Shown piece by piece: positions 8,850 to 17,709 of a stretch of 64,000 nt of DNA. Position 1 is the stretch's first letter. Each line of letters begins with the position of its first letter. Below the pieces are notes generated by a model. The model worked only from the letters and a program-made list of their open reading frames with translations. It was not told the DNA's origin and ran no database searches. This DNA comes from an uncultured Lachnospiraceae bacterium (lineage in GTDB: Bacteria; Bacillota; Clostridia; Lachnospirales; Lachnospiraceae): contig CACZBK010000008.1 of the NCBI GenBank assembly GCA_902779395.1, forward strand, positions 62,001 to 126,000. The letters run 5' to 3'. Made by a program: the position numbers and the translations under genes.

Positions 8850-11800
8850 TTATGTTTCTCCTTCAAGAGCTGTCAGAATACCATCATAATCATAATCATC
8901 CGCCCTCTCACAAATGGCTTTGAACCTCTTTGCCTCGTCTTCGGGAAGAGAATATCCTGATATTTTCTCAACTATAGCATCTATCTCAACGCTGTCAAAT
9001 TCCCTGACAGCCGTTTTCAGCTTAGAATATAACTCTTTCAGTTCATCCGGATCTATCAGTGTTTTATTTGCCTCCTCCTTTGCCAATCCGTTCTTATTAA
9101 TGACTTCGGCAAGTATACTCCTGTAGCTCTCATAATGCTCCATGCAGACTTTATGGTGTTCTTTTATATATGCTGTATTTTTTTCTTTTCCTGCTTCTTC
9201 CAGAAGTGCGGCTTCTTCTCCCAGTTCCACAGCTCCTATCAGTCTCGCCGAACTTTTCAGCGCATGGATCTTTATGGTGTAGTTCGGATAATCTTGGGCC
9301 GCTATAAAACCATCCAGAGCCGAACGGTTAGCATCCATATTATCGTAAAACATCTTAAGTATGTTTTTAAACGTTTCCTCATCCGCACAGTTTTTCAATG
9401 CCGCCGCAGCATCGATCCCTTTAATATCCGAATACCACTTATCTTCACTGTCTCCGCGTACCGTATCTGCCATATACTTTTCTTCAAGTGCTTCCATGGA
9501 AAACTTCGGTGAATCGCCTATACTCGGATCGTCTTCATTATCCACGGTTACTTCAGTTTCCGTATCGATATAGTTGGAAAGACTGTATGATTTATTCCCT
9601 TTCGCAAAATACAGTATTCCGAAAGTTCCCGATCCGCAGTTGGATGATATCGCCGCCGATGCCTGCTGGAAAACAACATTTTCAAAATAAGCGATCTTGC
9701 TTATCTCTTCCTTGATCCATAAAAGCGTATCTATAGGGATATCTACATAGGTTATGAAAACAATATCCGGATCAGGGATTATGTCCACCGGGAAAGCTTT
9801 ATGGATATAATTCCTGTATGCTCTTCTGCTGCTCCCTATCCACAGACCTCCTATGCTGAATCTGTCATCTCTGAAACTCAGGGCAGGGTGCAGATAGAAA
9901 CTTTTGGCAACTTTATGCATCAACGGACTTATAAAGTCCTTCCGTGCCATATATTCCGTAGTATCAACGACGAAGCTGCAGTGTATCCTCTTCTTTACTC
10001 CTTCAAGTTCGGAAACTATCTCTGAAACGCTTAAGTTCTGCTGTGCCAGTTTATGCGCTATCAGCACAAGAAGCCCGGTTGCGCTTGAGAGACATCCCGA
10101 ATTGATAACAGTAACATTATCGAACGACTTAGCTGCTTCGGTAGCCATTTTAAAGTCGGAACTCATACTGGAAGTTAAAGATATATGTATAAGATTATGT
10201 GCACGTCTTAGTGCATTGGCAAAGAAATCAGTATATTCAGACTCATCCATGGAAGACGACATTGCGTTTCCTCCGTTATCCATATAACGGATCAGTTCAT
10301 CCGCATCCATCTGAATCCCATCCTTAAAGATACCGTTTTCGGTACGGATGACCATGGGAATGATCGGAATATTCAGTTTCTTTATCACATTCCTCGGAAG
10401 ATCACATACCGAACTGGCGGTTATGATCACGGATGCTTTTCCGGAATAGCCGGCAGATGCATTGATATCTTCACTCATCCTTACCATCTTGGAGTTGATT
10501 ATCAGCTTGTCGGAAGGAATATGTCTGATAAGCTTCTTTTCCAGTGCTTCACCTGAAACAGGCTTTACAAGATACCCGTCAAAACCGCTCCGGTTATAAA
10601 GATCTCTGTTATCACTGCCCGCATTGGCGGTAAGAACTATGACAGGAGTAGTCCTGTTTAAACCGCCGGACTGATTTCTGATATGCTCAAGACACTCGAT
10701 ACCGTCCATTTCCGGCATCAGATGATCCATAAGTATAGTGTCGTAACGTTTTTTTACTGTCATGCCAAGAGCTTCCCGCCCGCTTAACGCCTTATCGATA
10801 TCCATCCCCGTTGCCGATAACAGCTTGCTCTCAACCTCTATGTTCATTTCATTATCATCTACGATCAGGATCTTTGCTTCAGGCGCTGTAAATCCCGCTT
10901 CATATGAAGATCTTTTAATCGTCTGCTCATTATGGATATTCAGTTCACCTATAGCGGCACGGTCCGATACCTCCTGTCTTACGACCACGGTAAAAACAGA
11001 ACCTTCTCCGTACACACTGTTGACCGAAACAGTTCCATCCATGAGCGAAACGATCTGCTTTACTATGCTGAGTCCCAGACCTGTACCCTCGATATATCTG
11101 TTTTTCTTTTCATCAACCCTTTTGAATGCATCAAAAAGAAACGGAAGCGATTCCTTTTTGATACCTATGCCTGTATCTGCTACGGAGATACTGAGCTCTA
11201 CAGTATCATCACTGATATATCCGCTCTCTATATGAAGCTCCACAGATCCCTCGGAGGTATACTTGACCGCATTATTAAGAAGATTGATGATTACCTGCTT
11301 GATCCTGACTTCATCACCGTAAAGAACCGAAGGGACTTCGGGATCTACGCTGACATTGAATTCCAGCCCCTTATCATGTGCACGGAGCCAGATCATATTT
11401 ACGATATCGGAAAGCATATCCCCCACACGGTAATCAACAGGTATAATGTCCATGCTGCCGGCTTCTATCTTAGAAAAATCAAGGATATCATTTATAAGGG
11501 CAAGAAGCATCTTTCCCGATCCCTGTATTCCCAGAGCATCTTTTATTATCTCATCAGAAGCGCTCTCATCTCTTAATATGAGCTCATTAAGCCCAAGGAT
11601 CGAATTTATCGGCGTCCTTATCTCATGACTCATACTCGAAAAAAACCGGTTTTGCGATCTGGTAAGCTCCTCTGCCCTCTCAGCCTCTTTTCCCGCTCTG
11701 TCGTTTTCTTGTTTAAACAGCCTTGTCTGAAACCATGTTATAAAAAAGCATATTAGTCCCAACAGGATAATTGACGAAAATGAATCTATAAAAAACATTT

Positions 11801-12278
11801 CACGGGAATGAGGAGTAACATATTCGGGATAATAATACTGGACAAGGAAACAAGCCCCGGTAAGAAGTGTGATCAGTACCAGCGATATTGCACGCCATAT
11901 ACCGTTGATCATGATCCCCACATATAAGAATACAAAGATTATCCAGAGTACGCCTCCGCCTTCAACACCTCCGCCGAAAAAGAACAGCCCCGGGATAACA
12001 AGCAATATAAGCCCGGTAACGATGATACGCACCGCATTCTTAAGCCTGTTCTTATATAAGCAGGTTATCGATACCGTCGGCACAAGAAGAAGCGTCGCAC
12101 CGATAACTATCAATTCTTTTATATTCTCATTTATCAGTATATTAACAGCAAAAGCGACCAGCACAACTATTTCGGAAATAATGGTAAATATCAGAAATAC
12201 CCTTTCCGAAAACTCCCTGTTATGGTCGTTTATGGCACTGAAAATGTCTTTAATAACTTTCTTAATCATGATGATCAC
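8850..12278 (-). CDS. hybrid histidine kinase with receiver, DegV and HPt domains
   Basis: 1142 residues. Five to six transmembrane segments fill residues 25-185. A HisKA box follows with SMSHEIRTP (His218), then an HATPase domain about 320-435 (NLLNNAVKYT, DTGIGI, GTGLGLSI), and a receiver about 468-585 with D518 in LMDHLMPEMDG. Residues about 615-893 match a complete DegV fatty-acid-binding fold: CDLP near the start, the central SLTSSMSSDF in place of SSGLSGTY, and GTFGILYF near the end. An HPt domain near 960-1075 has His1005 in IHALKSSARLIGA. A full internal phosphorelay is therefore possible, with a lipid-binding module set between receiver and HPt. It overlaps the upstream kinase gene by four bases (GTGA); an ATG at 12269 is an alternative start. 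Confidence 0.9.
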   Translation of the reverse strand: MIIMIKKVIKDIFSAINDHNREFSERVFLIFTIISEIVVLVAFAVNILINENIKELIVIGATLLLVPTVSITCLYKNRLKNAVRIIVTGLILLVIPGLFFFGGGVEGGGVLWIIFVFLYVGIMINGIWRAISLVLITLLTGACFLVQYYYPEYVTPHSREMFFIDSFSSIILLGLICFFITWFQTRLFKQENDRAGKEAERAEELTRSQNRFFSSMSHEIRTPINSILGLNELILRDESASDEIIKDALGIQGSGKMLLALINDILDFSKIEAGSMDIIPVDYRVGDMLSDIVNMIWLRAHDKGLEFNVSVDPEVPSVLYGDEVRIKQVIINLLNNAVKYTSEGSVELHIESGYISDDTVELSISVADTGIGIKKESLPFLFDAFKRVDEKKNRYIEGTGLGLSIVKQIVSLMDGTVSVNSVYGEGSVFTVVVRQEVSDRAAIGELNIHNEQTIKRSSYEAGFTAPEAKILIVDDNEMNIEVESKLLSATGMDIDKALSGREALGMTVKKRYDTILMDHLMPEMDGIECLEHIRNQSGGLNRTTPVIVLTANAGSDNRDLYNRSGFDGYLVKPVSGEALEKKLIRHIPSDKLIINSKMVRMSEDINASAGYSGKASVIITASSVCDLPRNVIKKLNIPIIPMVIRTENGIFKDGIQMDADELIRYMDNGGNAMSSSMDESEYTDFFANALRRAHNLIHISLTSSMSSDFKMATEAAKSFDNVTVINSGCLSSATGLLVLIAHKLAQQNLSVSEIVSELEGVKKRIHCSFVVDTTEYMARKDFISPLMHKVAKSFYLHPALSFRDDRFSIGGLWIGSSRRAYRNYIHKAFPVDIIPDPDIVFITYVDIPIDTLLWIKEEISKIAYFENVVFQQASAAISSNCGSGTFGILYFAKGNKSYSLSNYIDTETEVTVDNEDDPSIGDSPKFSMEALEEKYMADTVRGDSEDKWYSDIKGIDAAAALKNCADEETFKNILKMFYDNMDANRSALDGFIAAQDYPNYTIKIHALKSSARLIGAVELGEEAALLEEAGKEKNTAYIKEHHKVCMEHYESYRSILAEVINKNGLAKEEANKTLIDPDELKELYSKLKTAVREFDSVEIDAIVEKISGYSLPEDEAKRFKAICERADDYDYDGILTALEGET

Positions 12279-14320
12279 TTACCTTTCCGTTCTGAGGATG
12301 TAGATTTAAGTTCGCGTAACATCACTCTTTCAAAATCTGCCAGATTGATAGGCTTTGCGATAAACCCGTCAAAACCTTCTTTCATGAACATCTCTCTGGC
12401 ACCTGAAACGGCATTCGCTGTAAGCGCTATGATCTTTATATCCCTGTGCTGGTTTTTCGCATCTGCCTTTATCCGTTTCATGGCTTCCACACCATCCATT
12501 TCCGGCATCATGTGATCCATAAATATCACATCATAAGTATTATCACTGAATTTCCCTATGGCTTCCTTTCCGCTTCCGGCGGTATCAATGATCATCTTAT
12601 AATCCTTAAACAATCCTGTCGCGACCACAAGATTCATAGGTTCATCATCAACTATCAAAGCTCTCACGCCATCAAATACAGGCTTTTCCCTGTTCGCCGA
12701 GAGACTTCCGGTATCTGCATCCTTTCCTTCGTTAAGAATCTTTATTACCGGATATGCATATAGAGGCTTAGGCATCACAATGACCCCGCTTCCGGTATTG
12801 GCTTTGAACTTATCCGAGGCCGAAACCGCAACAACTATATCCTTTTTACTCAATTCATCAAAGTACGATGAATTCTCCGCATATTCTTCCTCTCCCATGA
12901 AAATGATCTTAACATTCAGCTTTTTCATTAAACGCTCTATCTCTGTGCGGTTTTCCGCAGGGTACAGAGGGACTTTTATTCCGCTTGCAAGATTTGACGC
13001 CATATAACGATAAAAATCCCTTACCCTGGGTACCTTATATTTATCCGATCTCACATGGAAAAGAACATCTCCTTCAAAGGAATCGGAAAGGATAAGACAG
13101 GGATCCATTTCCGCAACTTTCTGCGGTATAGTGACTCTTACCGTAGTTCCTGCCCCCTTCTGGCTTTCAATGATAACAAATCCACCCATGCTGTGCGTAA
13201 ATCCATAGACTATAAAAAGCCCCAGTCCTATCCCGCCGGAGCTCCTGTTGCGCTTCTTGTTTACCTGATACATTCCCTCCGAAACAATACGCGTGGTCCT
13301 GCTGTCCATACCAATACCGGTATCCGTCATCTCAATGCAGAGATTAACACCGTATTCCGTATTCTCGGAATACATCTTAACGTATATACCACCTCTTTTA
13401 GTAAACTTAACAGCATTCTCAAGTAAATGCCTGAAGATCTTATGAAGCTTGTTTACATCCCCCTTCATTTTGGTCGGGACTTTAGGATCAAGATCGACTA
13501 TCAGTTCCAGATCGTTACTGTTATCAATAAGCCTGAAACCAGTCACAACATCGTTGATAAGGGATGTGCTCATATACTCTTCTTCTTCAAGAACTACTTT
13601 ATTTCTTTTACACTCTGTATAATCCTGAATATCTTCTATCTGATACGAAAGCCTGATACCGGCGTTTTTGATAGCCCCCGCCTCATATCCGACCTTTCTT
13701 TTGATAAGAAGATCCGACATTCCGTTAACAACATTGACAGGGGTCCTGAGTTCATGAGAGATATTAGATAAGAAATCCTCCATATCCGCATCATAAGATT
13801 CGATCTGTTCATTTTTTTTCTGATCCAGTCTCTTATTCTCATTACGGTTGGTGATAGCCCTGACACAGCTGAAATATATCAGCACTGCGACAGCCACATG
13901 AAGAACGATCCTGGAAATACTTAAAATATCTGTAGAAATAATGTGATCGAAATATGAGATCATAAACTGCACCAGCATTAAGGAAATATATTCGATCAGC
14001 AGAAGATTCATCATATAAACATGATCCAGAAGTGAAAAACCGACCATTGCAAATGTTATCACAAGTGTCACATCAAAAAAACTGGATGCATGAACACCAT
14101 GATAAAAAGCAGCCAGCATGGCATATACGAAATAGATCACCGTCCTGACCTCATATTTGGGTTTTTCCAGAAGATTCATCACCCACAAAGATATTACAGC
14201 GATCATTATGATCGGCGGGACCCAGAATTCCCAGTCCAATAACAGATTTTCGATTAAAAGGCCGATACATCCAAGAGACACAAGAAGAATAATGAATTTT
14301 TCATTTCCGCTACGTTCCAT
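12275..14320 (-). CDS. hybrid histidine kinase with receiver domain
   Basis: About 681 residues. Six or so membrane segments occupy the first 155 residues without a large external domain. HisKA has LSNISHELRTP (phosphoacceptor His near 189-192), HATPase has HLLENAVKFTKRGG, DTGIGMD and GGIGLGLFIV. Between the HATPase domain and the true receiver lies about 130 residues that look like a receiver without its aspartates (VIVMPKPLYAYPVIKIL), and then a receiver with FMDHMMPEMDG and a C-terminal AKPINLADF. The ATG at 14320 has AAAGGA at eight bases; an ATG at 14329 is also in frame. It shares a four-base overlap with the DegV kinase and is driven by a near-consensus promoter at 14371-14399. Confidence 0.9.
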   Translation of the reverse strand: MERSGNEKFIILLVSLGCIGLLIENLLLDWEFWVPPIIMIAVISLWVMNLLEKPKYEVRTVIYFVYAMLAAFYHGVHASSFFDVTLVITFAMVGFSLLDHVYMMNLLLIEYISLMLVQFMISYFDHIISTDILSISRIVLHVAVAVLIYFSCVRAITNRNENKRLDQKKNEQIESYDADMEDFLSNISHELRTPVNVVNGMSDLLIKRKVGYEAGAIKNAGIRLSYQIEDIQDYTECKRNKVVLEEEEYMSTSLINDVVTGFRLIDNSNDLELIVDLDPKVPTKMKGDVNKLHKIFRHLLENAVKFTKRGGIYVKMYSENTEYGVNLCIEMTDTGIGMDSRTTRIVSEGMYQVNKKRNRSSGGIGLGLFIVYGFTHSMGGFVIIESQKGAGTTVRVTIPQKVAEMDPCLILSDSFEGDVLFHVRSDKYKVPRVRDFYRYMASNLASGIKVPLYPAENRTEIERLMKKLNVKIIFMGEEEYAENSSYFDELSKKDIVVAVSASDKFKANTGSGVIVMPKPLYAYPVIKILNEGKDADTGSLSANREKPVFDGVRALIVDDEPMNLVVATGLFKDYKMIIDTAGSGKEAIGKFSDNTYDVIFMDHMMPEMDGVEAMKRIKADAKNQHRDIKIIALTANAVSGAREMFMKEGFDGFIAKPINLADFERVMLRELKSTSSERKGK

Positions 14321-14370
14321 ACCCCTCATCCTTTCACCGCCCTGAGAACAGGCAGACTACCCCCATAAAA

Positions 14371-14399
14371 ATTATCATGTTATAAAGCATATGTGTCAA
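14371..14399 (-). promoter_or_regulatory. promoter of the hybrid kinase-symporter operon
   Basis: Minus strand TTGACA (14394-14399), exactly 17 bp, then GATAAT (14371-14376). This is close to a perfect sigma-A promoter. Confidence 0.75.
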
Positions 14400-14409
14400 G
14401 CTTTTTTTC

Positions 14410-14439
14410 TTGTATTTATCATATGATCCGTGATATCAT
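14410..14439 (+). promoter_or_regulatory. promoter of the PHP phosphatase gene
   Basis: TTGTAT (14410-14415), 18-bp spacer, TATCAT (14434-14439), diverging from the kinase promoter only a few bases away. Confidence 0.5.
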
Positions 14440-14474
14440 TTCAAACAGAAAAAATAATCCACGGAGGAAAAAAT

Positions 14475-15296
14475 ATGCCTGTTACAGCCGATTGCCATCT
14501 GCATTCATCACATTCAAAAGATTCCGAAACCCCTATGCGTGATATGGTGGAAAAAGCCATTTCTCTGGGCTACACCGAAATGTGCTTCACGGAACATATG
14601 GATTTTGACTTCATCTACATGCCGGATGAAGAGCCCGGCAGCTGGGAAGTGAATACCGATGCTTATCTATACGATCTGCTCCGCTTAAAGTCGGAATACG
14701 AAGGAAAGATCAAGATACTCTTCGGCATAGAACTGGGAATGCAGACAACCTGCTCCAGAAAGAACCTTATGTACTGCAAGCAGCACGAATTTGACTTCAT
14801 CATCGCCTCATCACACCTCTGCAACGGAAAAGATCCGTATATTAAGGAAAGCTTCTTTGACGGACGTGATGAAAAAGATGCTTATCACGAATATTTCCGC
14901 TATATCGTCGATTGTATAAAAGGCTTTCAGAACTTTGACGTATACGGACATCTTGATTATGTCTTAAGATACGGCCCCAATAAAAACAGCGGCTTTTCCA
15001 TGGCAGAGTACGGTGAGGATATCGATAATATACTCAAGCTCCTGATTGAAAACGAGAAGGGTATCGAAGCCAATACCAGCGGTTATGCGTACGGCATGGG
15101 CGGTCCTCATCCTTCGCGCGACATACTCTCACGCTACAAAGAACTGGGCGGCGAGATCATAACGATAGGCTCTGATGCCCACGACTGCGAACATATAGGC
15201 CAGCACTTTAATGAAGTCTCTGGCCTTCTAAAAGATATAGGCTATAAATACTATTGCATATATGAAAACCGTATTCCCGAATACAGACGTCTTTAA
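14475..15296 (+). CDS. PHP-domain phosphatase, histidinol-phosphatase (HisJ/HisK) family
   Basis: 273 residues. The start ATG at 14475 has GGAGGAAA five bases upstream; an upstream in-frame ATG at 14430 lacks one. Metal-binding PHP motifs are visible: DCHLHSSHSKDSE at the N terminus, FTEHMDFDF, SSHLC, YGHLDYVLRYG and the terminal GSDAHDCEHIG. The fold hydrolyses phosphate monoesters with a trinuclear metal centre. It resembles histidinol-phosphate phosphatase, but no other histidine genes are near, so the substrate is not certain. It is a single-gene transcription unit facing away from the kinases and ending in a bidirectional terminator. Confidence 0.85.
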   Translation: MPVTADCHLHSSHSKDSETPMRDMVEKAISLGYTEMCFTEHMDFDFIYMPDEEPGSWEVNTDAYLYDLLRLKSEYEGKIKILFGIELGMQTTCSRKNLMYCKQHEFDFIIASSHLCNGKDPYIKESFFDGRDEKDAYHEYFRYIVDCIKGFQNFDVYGHLDYVLRYGPNKNSGFSMAEYGEDIDNILKLLIENEKGIEANTSGYAYGMGGPHPSRDILSRYKELGGEIITIGSDAHDCEHIGQHFNEVSGLLKDIGYKYYCIYENRIPEYRRL

Positions 15297-15311
15297 CAGA
15301 TGATCAGGATT

Positions 15312-15348
15312 AAAAAAGCCCCGGCAGACAAGCCGGGGCTTTTTTTTA
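15312..15348. terminator. bidirectional terminator between PHP gene and secDF
   Basis: AAAAAAGCCCCGGC-AGACAA-GCCGGGGCTTTTTTTT: a long perfect G+C stem flanked by A and T tracts, serving the plus-strand PHP gene and the minus-strand secDF gene. Confidence 0.93.
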
Positions 15349-15352
15349 CACT

Positions 15353-17680
15353 TTATTCATCCTCTTCAGCAGGCGGGAACTTCTCTCTGAGTACAAACCA
15401 CAGAGCTCCGGTTACGCAGACTGATGAATATGTACCGCAAATGATACCTATTATCAGCGGAAGAGCAAATTCCCTGATGGAACTCACACCCAGTATAAAG
15501 AGCATGATGACCATTATTACAGTGGTCAGGGAAGTAAATATAGACCTGGAAAGAGTCTGTGTCACAGACTGGTTTACTACTTCCTCCAGCGACAGTTTCT
15601 TCTTCTTTCGATTCTCATTCTCAGTCATATTCTCACGTACACGGTCAAATATGACTATGGTGGCATTTATAGAATAACCGACTATCGTAAGCATACATGC
15701 GATAAAAGTTGAGCTTACGGAATATCTCACCAGTGCATAGAAGGTAAGCGTTACAAGAACGTCATGCACAAGCGCTGCAACGGCACTTGCACCAAAACGT
15801 ATATCACTGAAACGGAACCAGATGTAGATCAGCATACATACTACCGCAACCAGTATCGCCTTTATCGCTTCGCTCTTCATCTCTCCGGAGATAGTCGAAC
15901 CAATGGTCTCGGTGGTAATCTTTTCTTCCGGTACGCCGAATTTGGAAAGCAGCACATTGTTGAGCGTCTGTCTCTCATCAACATTTAAAACCCTTGTCTT
16001 AAATACTACCTGGTTGGAATCGTTAACAGTCTGCCACTGAACGTTAGCATCATGGGTAATGGCTTCAAATTCGGGAATAACATCCGCTTCTATCTGCTCA
16101 CGGCTCAGAAGCTCGTTAAAAGCAACTGTTGATGCGGTACCGCCCTTAAACTCAAGACTGTAATTAAGTGCATCACCGGTACTTACCTTGAATGCTATCA
16201 TTGCGATGATACCTACAACGATCACACCGATGGAGATCCCGAAGAAAAGCTTCTTCTTATCAAGGAATCTTATCATCTTTTCTTCTTTGCCCTTAAGAGC
16301 CTCTTTCTCCTTCTCTGTCAGTCCGTAAAGACCTGATGCTTTAAGTCCGATAGCATAGAAGGAATTAACAAGAAGCCTGGTAACAGCCAGAGCTGTAAAC
16401 ATCGAAAGAATTATACCTACAGCCAGTGTATAAGCAAAACCTTTTATCGAACCGCTGCCCATCAGCATCAGTACCACAGCCGCGATAAGTGTAGTGATAT
16501 TACCGTCAATAATGGCGGATAATGCCTTTGAGAAGCCTTCCTTGATCGACGCTTTTACATCGCTGCCGGCTTTAAGTTCTTCCTTGATACGTGCGAATAT
16601 GATAACGTTCGCATCCACCGCCATACCTACCGAAAGGATGATACCTGCGATACCCGGCAGGGTCAGGGTCATTTCAAACAGATTCATCACAAGGATAACA
16701 AGCATACAGTACAGGCAAAGTGCAAGAGAACTTGCAAGGCCCGGAAGTCTGTAAACACAGATCATAAGAAGAACTACCAGGATAAGACCGATAAGACCTG
16801 CTATAAGTGAAGTTTTTATCGCATCACTTCCGAGCTGGGCACCGACCACGTTTGATCTTAACTCCTGAAGCTCAAGCTTAAGTCCACCGATACGGATATT
16901 CTGAGCCAGGTTCTGGGCTTCGTTAAAGTCTCTCATACCGGTTATCTGCGCCTGTCCGCCGGTGATCCTCTCATTTACATTGGGAACACTGAGTATCTCA
17001 TTATCATAATATATGGCAATTGTTCTCTTCAATCCGCTCTGGGTCACTGCGGCACCTGTAGCATCAGCGAACTTAACAGAGCCCTCTGCACTGAATGTAA
17101 GGCTGACTATATTCTGAGTCTGGTTATACTCATCCGTATACGCCTTTGCCTCAGAGCTTGCAACATCGGTACCGGAAAGTATGGCGCTTCCATCTGCAAC
17201 TATCTCATCAATGGGGCGGGTAAGTTCATAAACCGCCTTGCCTTCTTCCGTATATACGGGAGCACCGCTCTCATCAAGCTTCTGCTGATAGTTCATGCTG
17301 CCATCGGCACCGGTAGCCTTTATAAAATACAGTGATCCGGGACTGCCAAGATCTTTTAAGATGGCATTTGCATCCGTAACACCGGGTATCTCTATACTGA
17401 TACGCTTGCTGCCTTCCGAATATACATTTGCCTCTGTAGAATACTGATCGATACGCTTCTTTAACTTAAATACCGTATCATCCAGATCCTCTTTAGAAGG
17501 ATCCTCATCTCCTACCACCTCATAGGTGATGGAAACACCGCCGGCCAGATCAAGGCCGAGCTTTGTCTTAGCTGCCGATCCTACTCCTGTCTCATCCACA
17601 CCATACATAACAAGATATGCACATCCTGCCATAGCAGCGATAAAGATGATCAGGCTTAAGAAACCCTGCCACTTTTTCAT
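15353..17680 (-). CDS. secDF: protein translocase subunits SecD and SecF, natural fusion
   Basis: 775 residues joining both accessory subunits of the Sec translocon, which use the proton motive force to help pull proteins through SecYEG. The SecD half (to about residue 450) has TKLGLDLAGGVSITYEV, IDQYSTEANVY, the P1 domain and GMAVDANVIIFARIKEEL; the SecF half has YSLEFKGGTAS, GYSINATIVIFDRVREN and a final run of spans. Each half has six predicted membrane segments. It starts about 30 bp after scfB ends, so it is probably cotranscribed with the SCIFF genes, a linkage that is common in Clostridia. Confidence 0.95.
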   Translation of the reverse strand: MKKWQGFLSLIIFIAAMAGCAYLVMYGVDETGVGSAAKTKLGLDLAGGVSITYEVVGDEDPSKEDLDDTVFKLKKRIDQYSTEANVYSEGSKRISIEIPGVTDANAILKDLGSPGSLYFIKATGADGSMNYQQKLDESGAPVYTEEGKAVYELTRPIDEIVADGSAILSGTDVASSEAKAYTDEYNQTQNIVSLTFSAEGSVKFADATGAAVTQSGLKRTIAIYYDNEILSVPNVNERITGGQAQITGMRDFNEAQNLAQNIRIGGLKLELQELRSNVVGAQLGSDAIKTSLIAGLIGLILVVLLMICVYRLPGLASSLALCLYCMLVILVMNLFEMTLTLPGIAGIILSVGMAVDANVIIFARIKEELKAGSDVKASIKEGFSKALSAIIDGNITTLIAAVVLMLMGSGSIKGFAYTLAVGIILSMFTALAVTRLLVNSFYAIGLKASGLYGLTEKEKEALKGKEEKMIRFLDKKKLFFGISIGVIVVGIIAMIAFKVSTGDALNYSLEFKGGTASTVAFNELLSREQIEADVIPEFEAITHDANVQWQTVNDSNQVVFKTRVLNVDERQTLNNVLLSKFGVPEEKITTETIGSTISGEMKSEAIKAILVAVVCMLIYIWFRFSDIRFGASAVAALVHDVLVTLTFYALVRYSVSSTFIACMLTIVGYSINATIVIFDRVRENMTENENRKKKKLSLEEVVNQSVTQTLSRSIFTSLTTVIMVIMLFILGVSSIREFALPLIIGIICGTYSSVCVTGALWFVLREKFPPAEEDE

Positions 17681-17709
17681 TTTCTTTCCTCCCAGACTTA
17701 CTTAATAAT

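Noticed and set aside
14475-15296. Firm call of histidinol-phosphatase in a histidine operon
   Set aside because: The family fits but no other his gene is nearby, so only the family is claimed.
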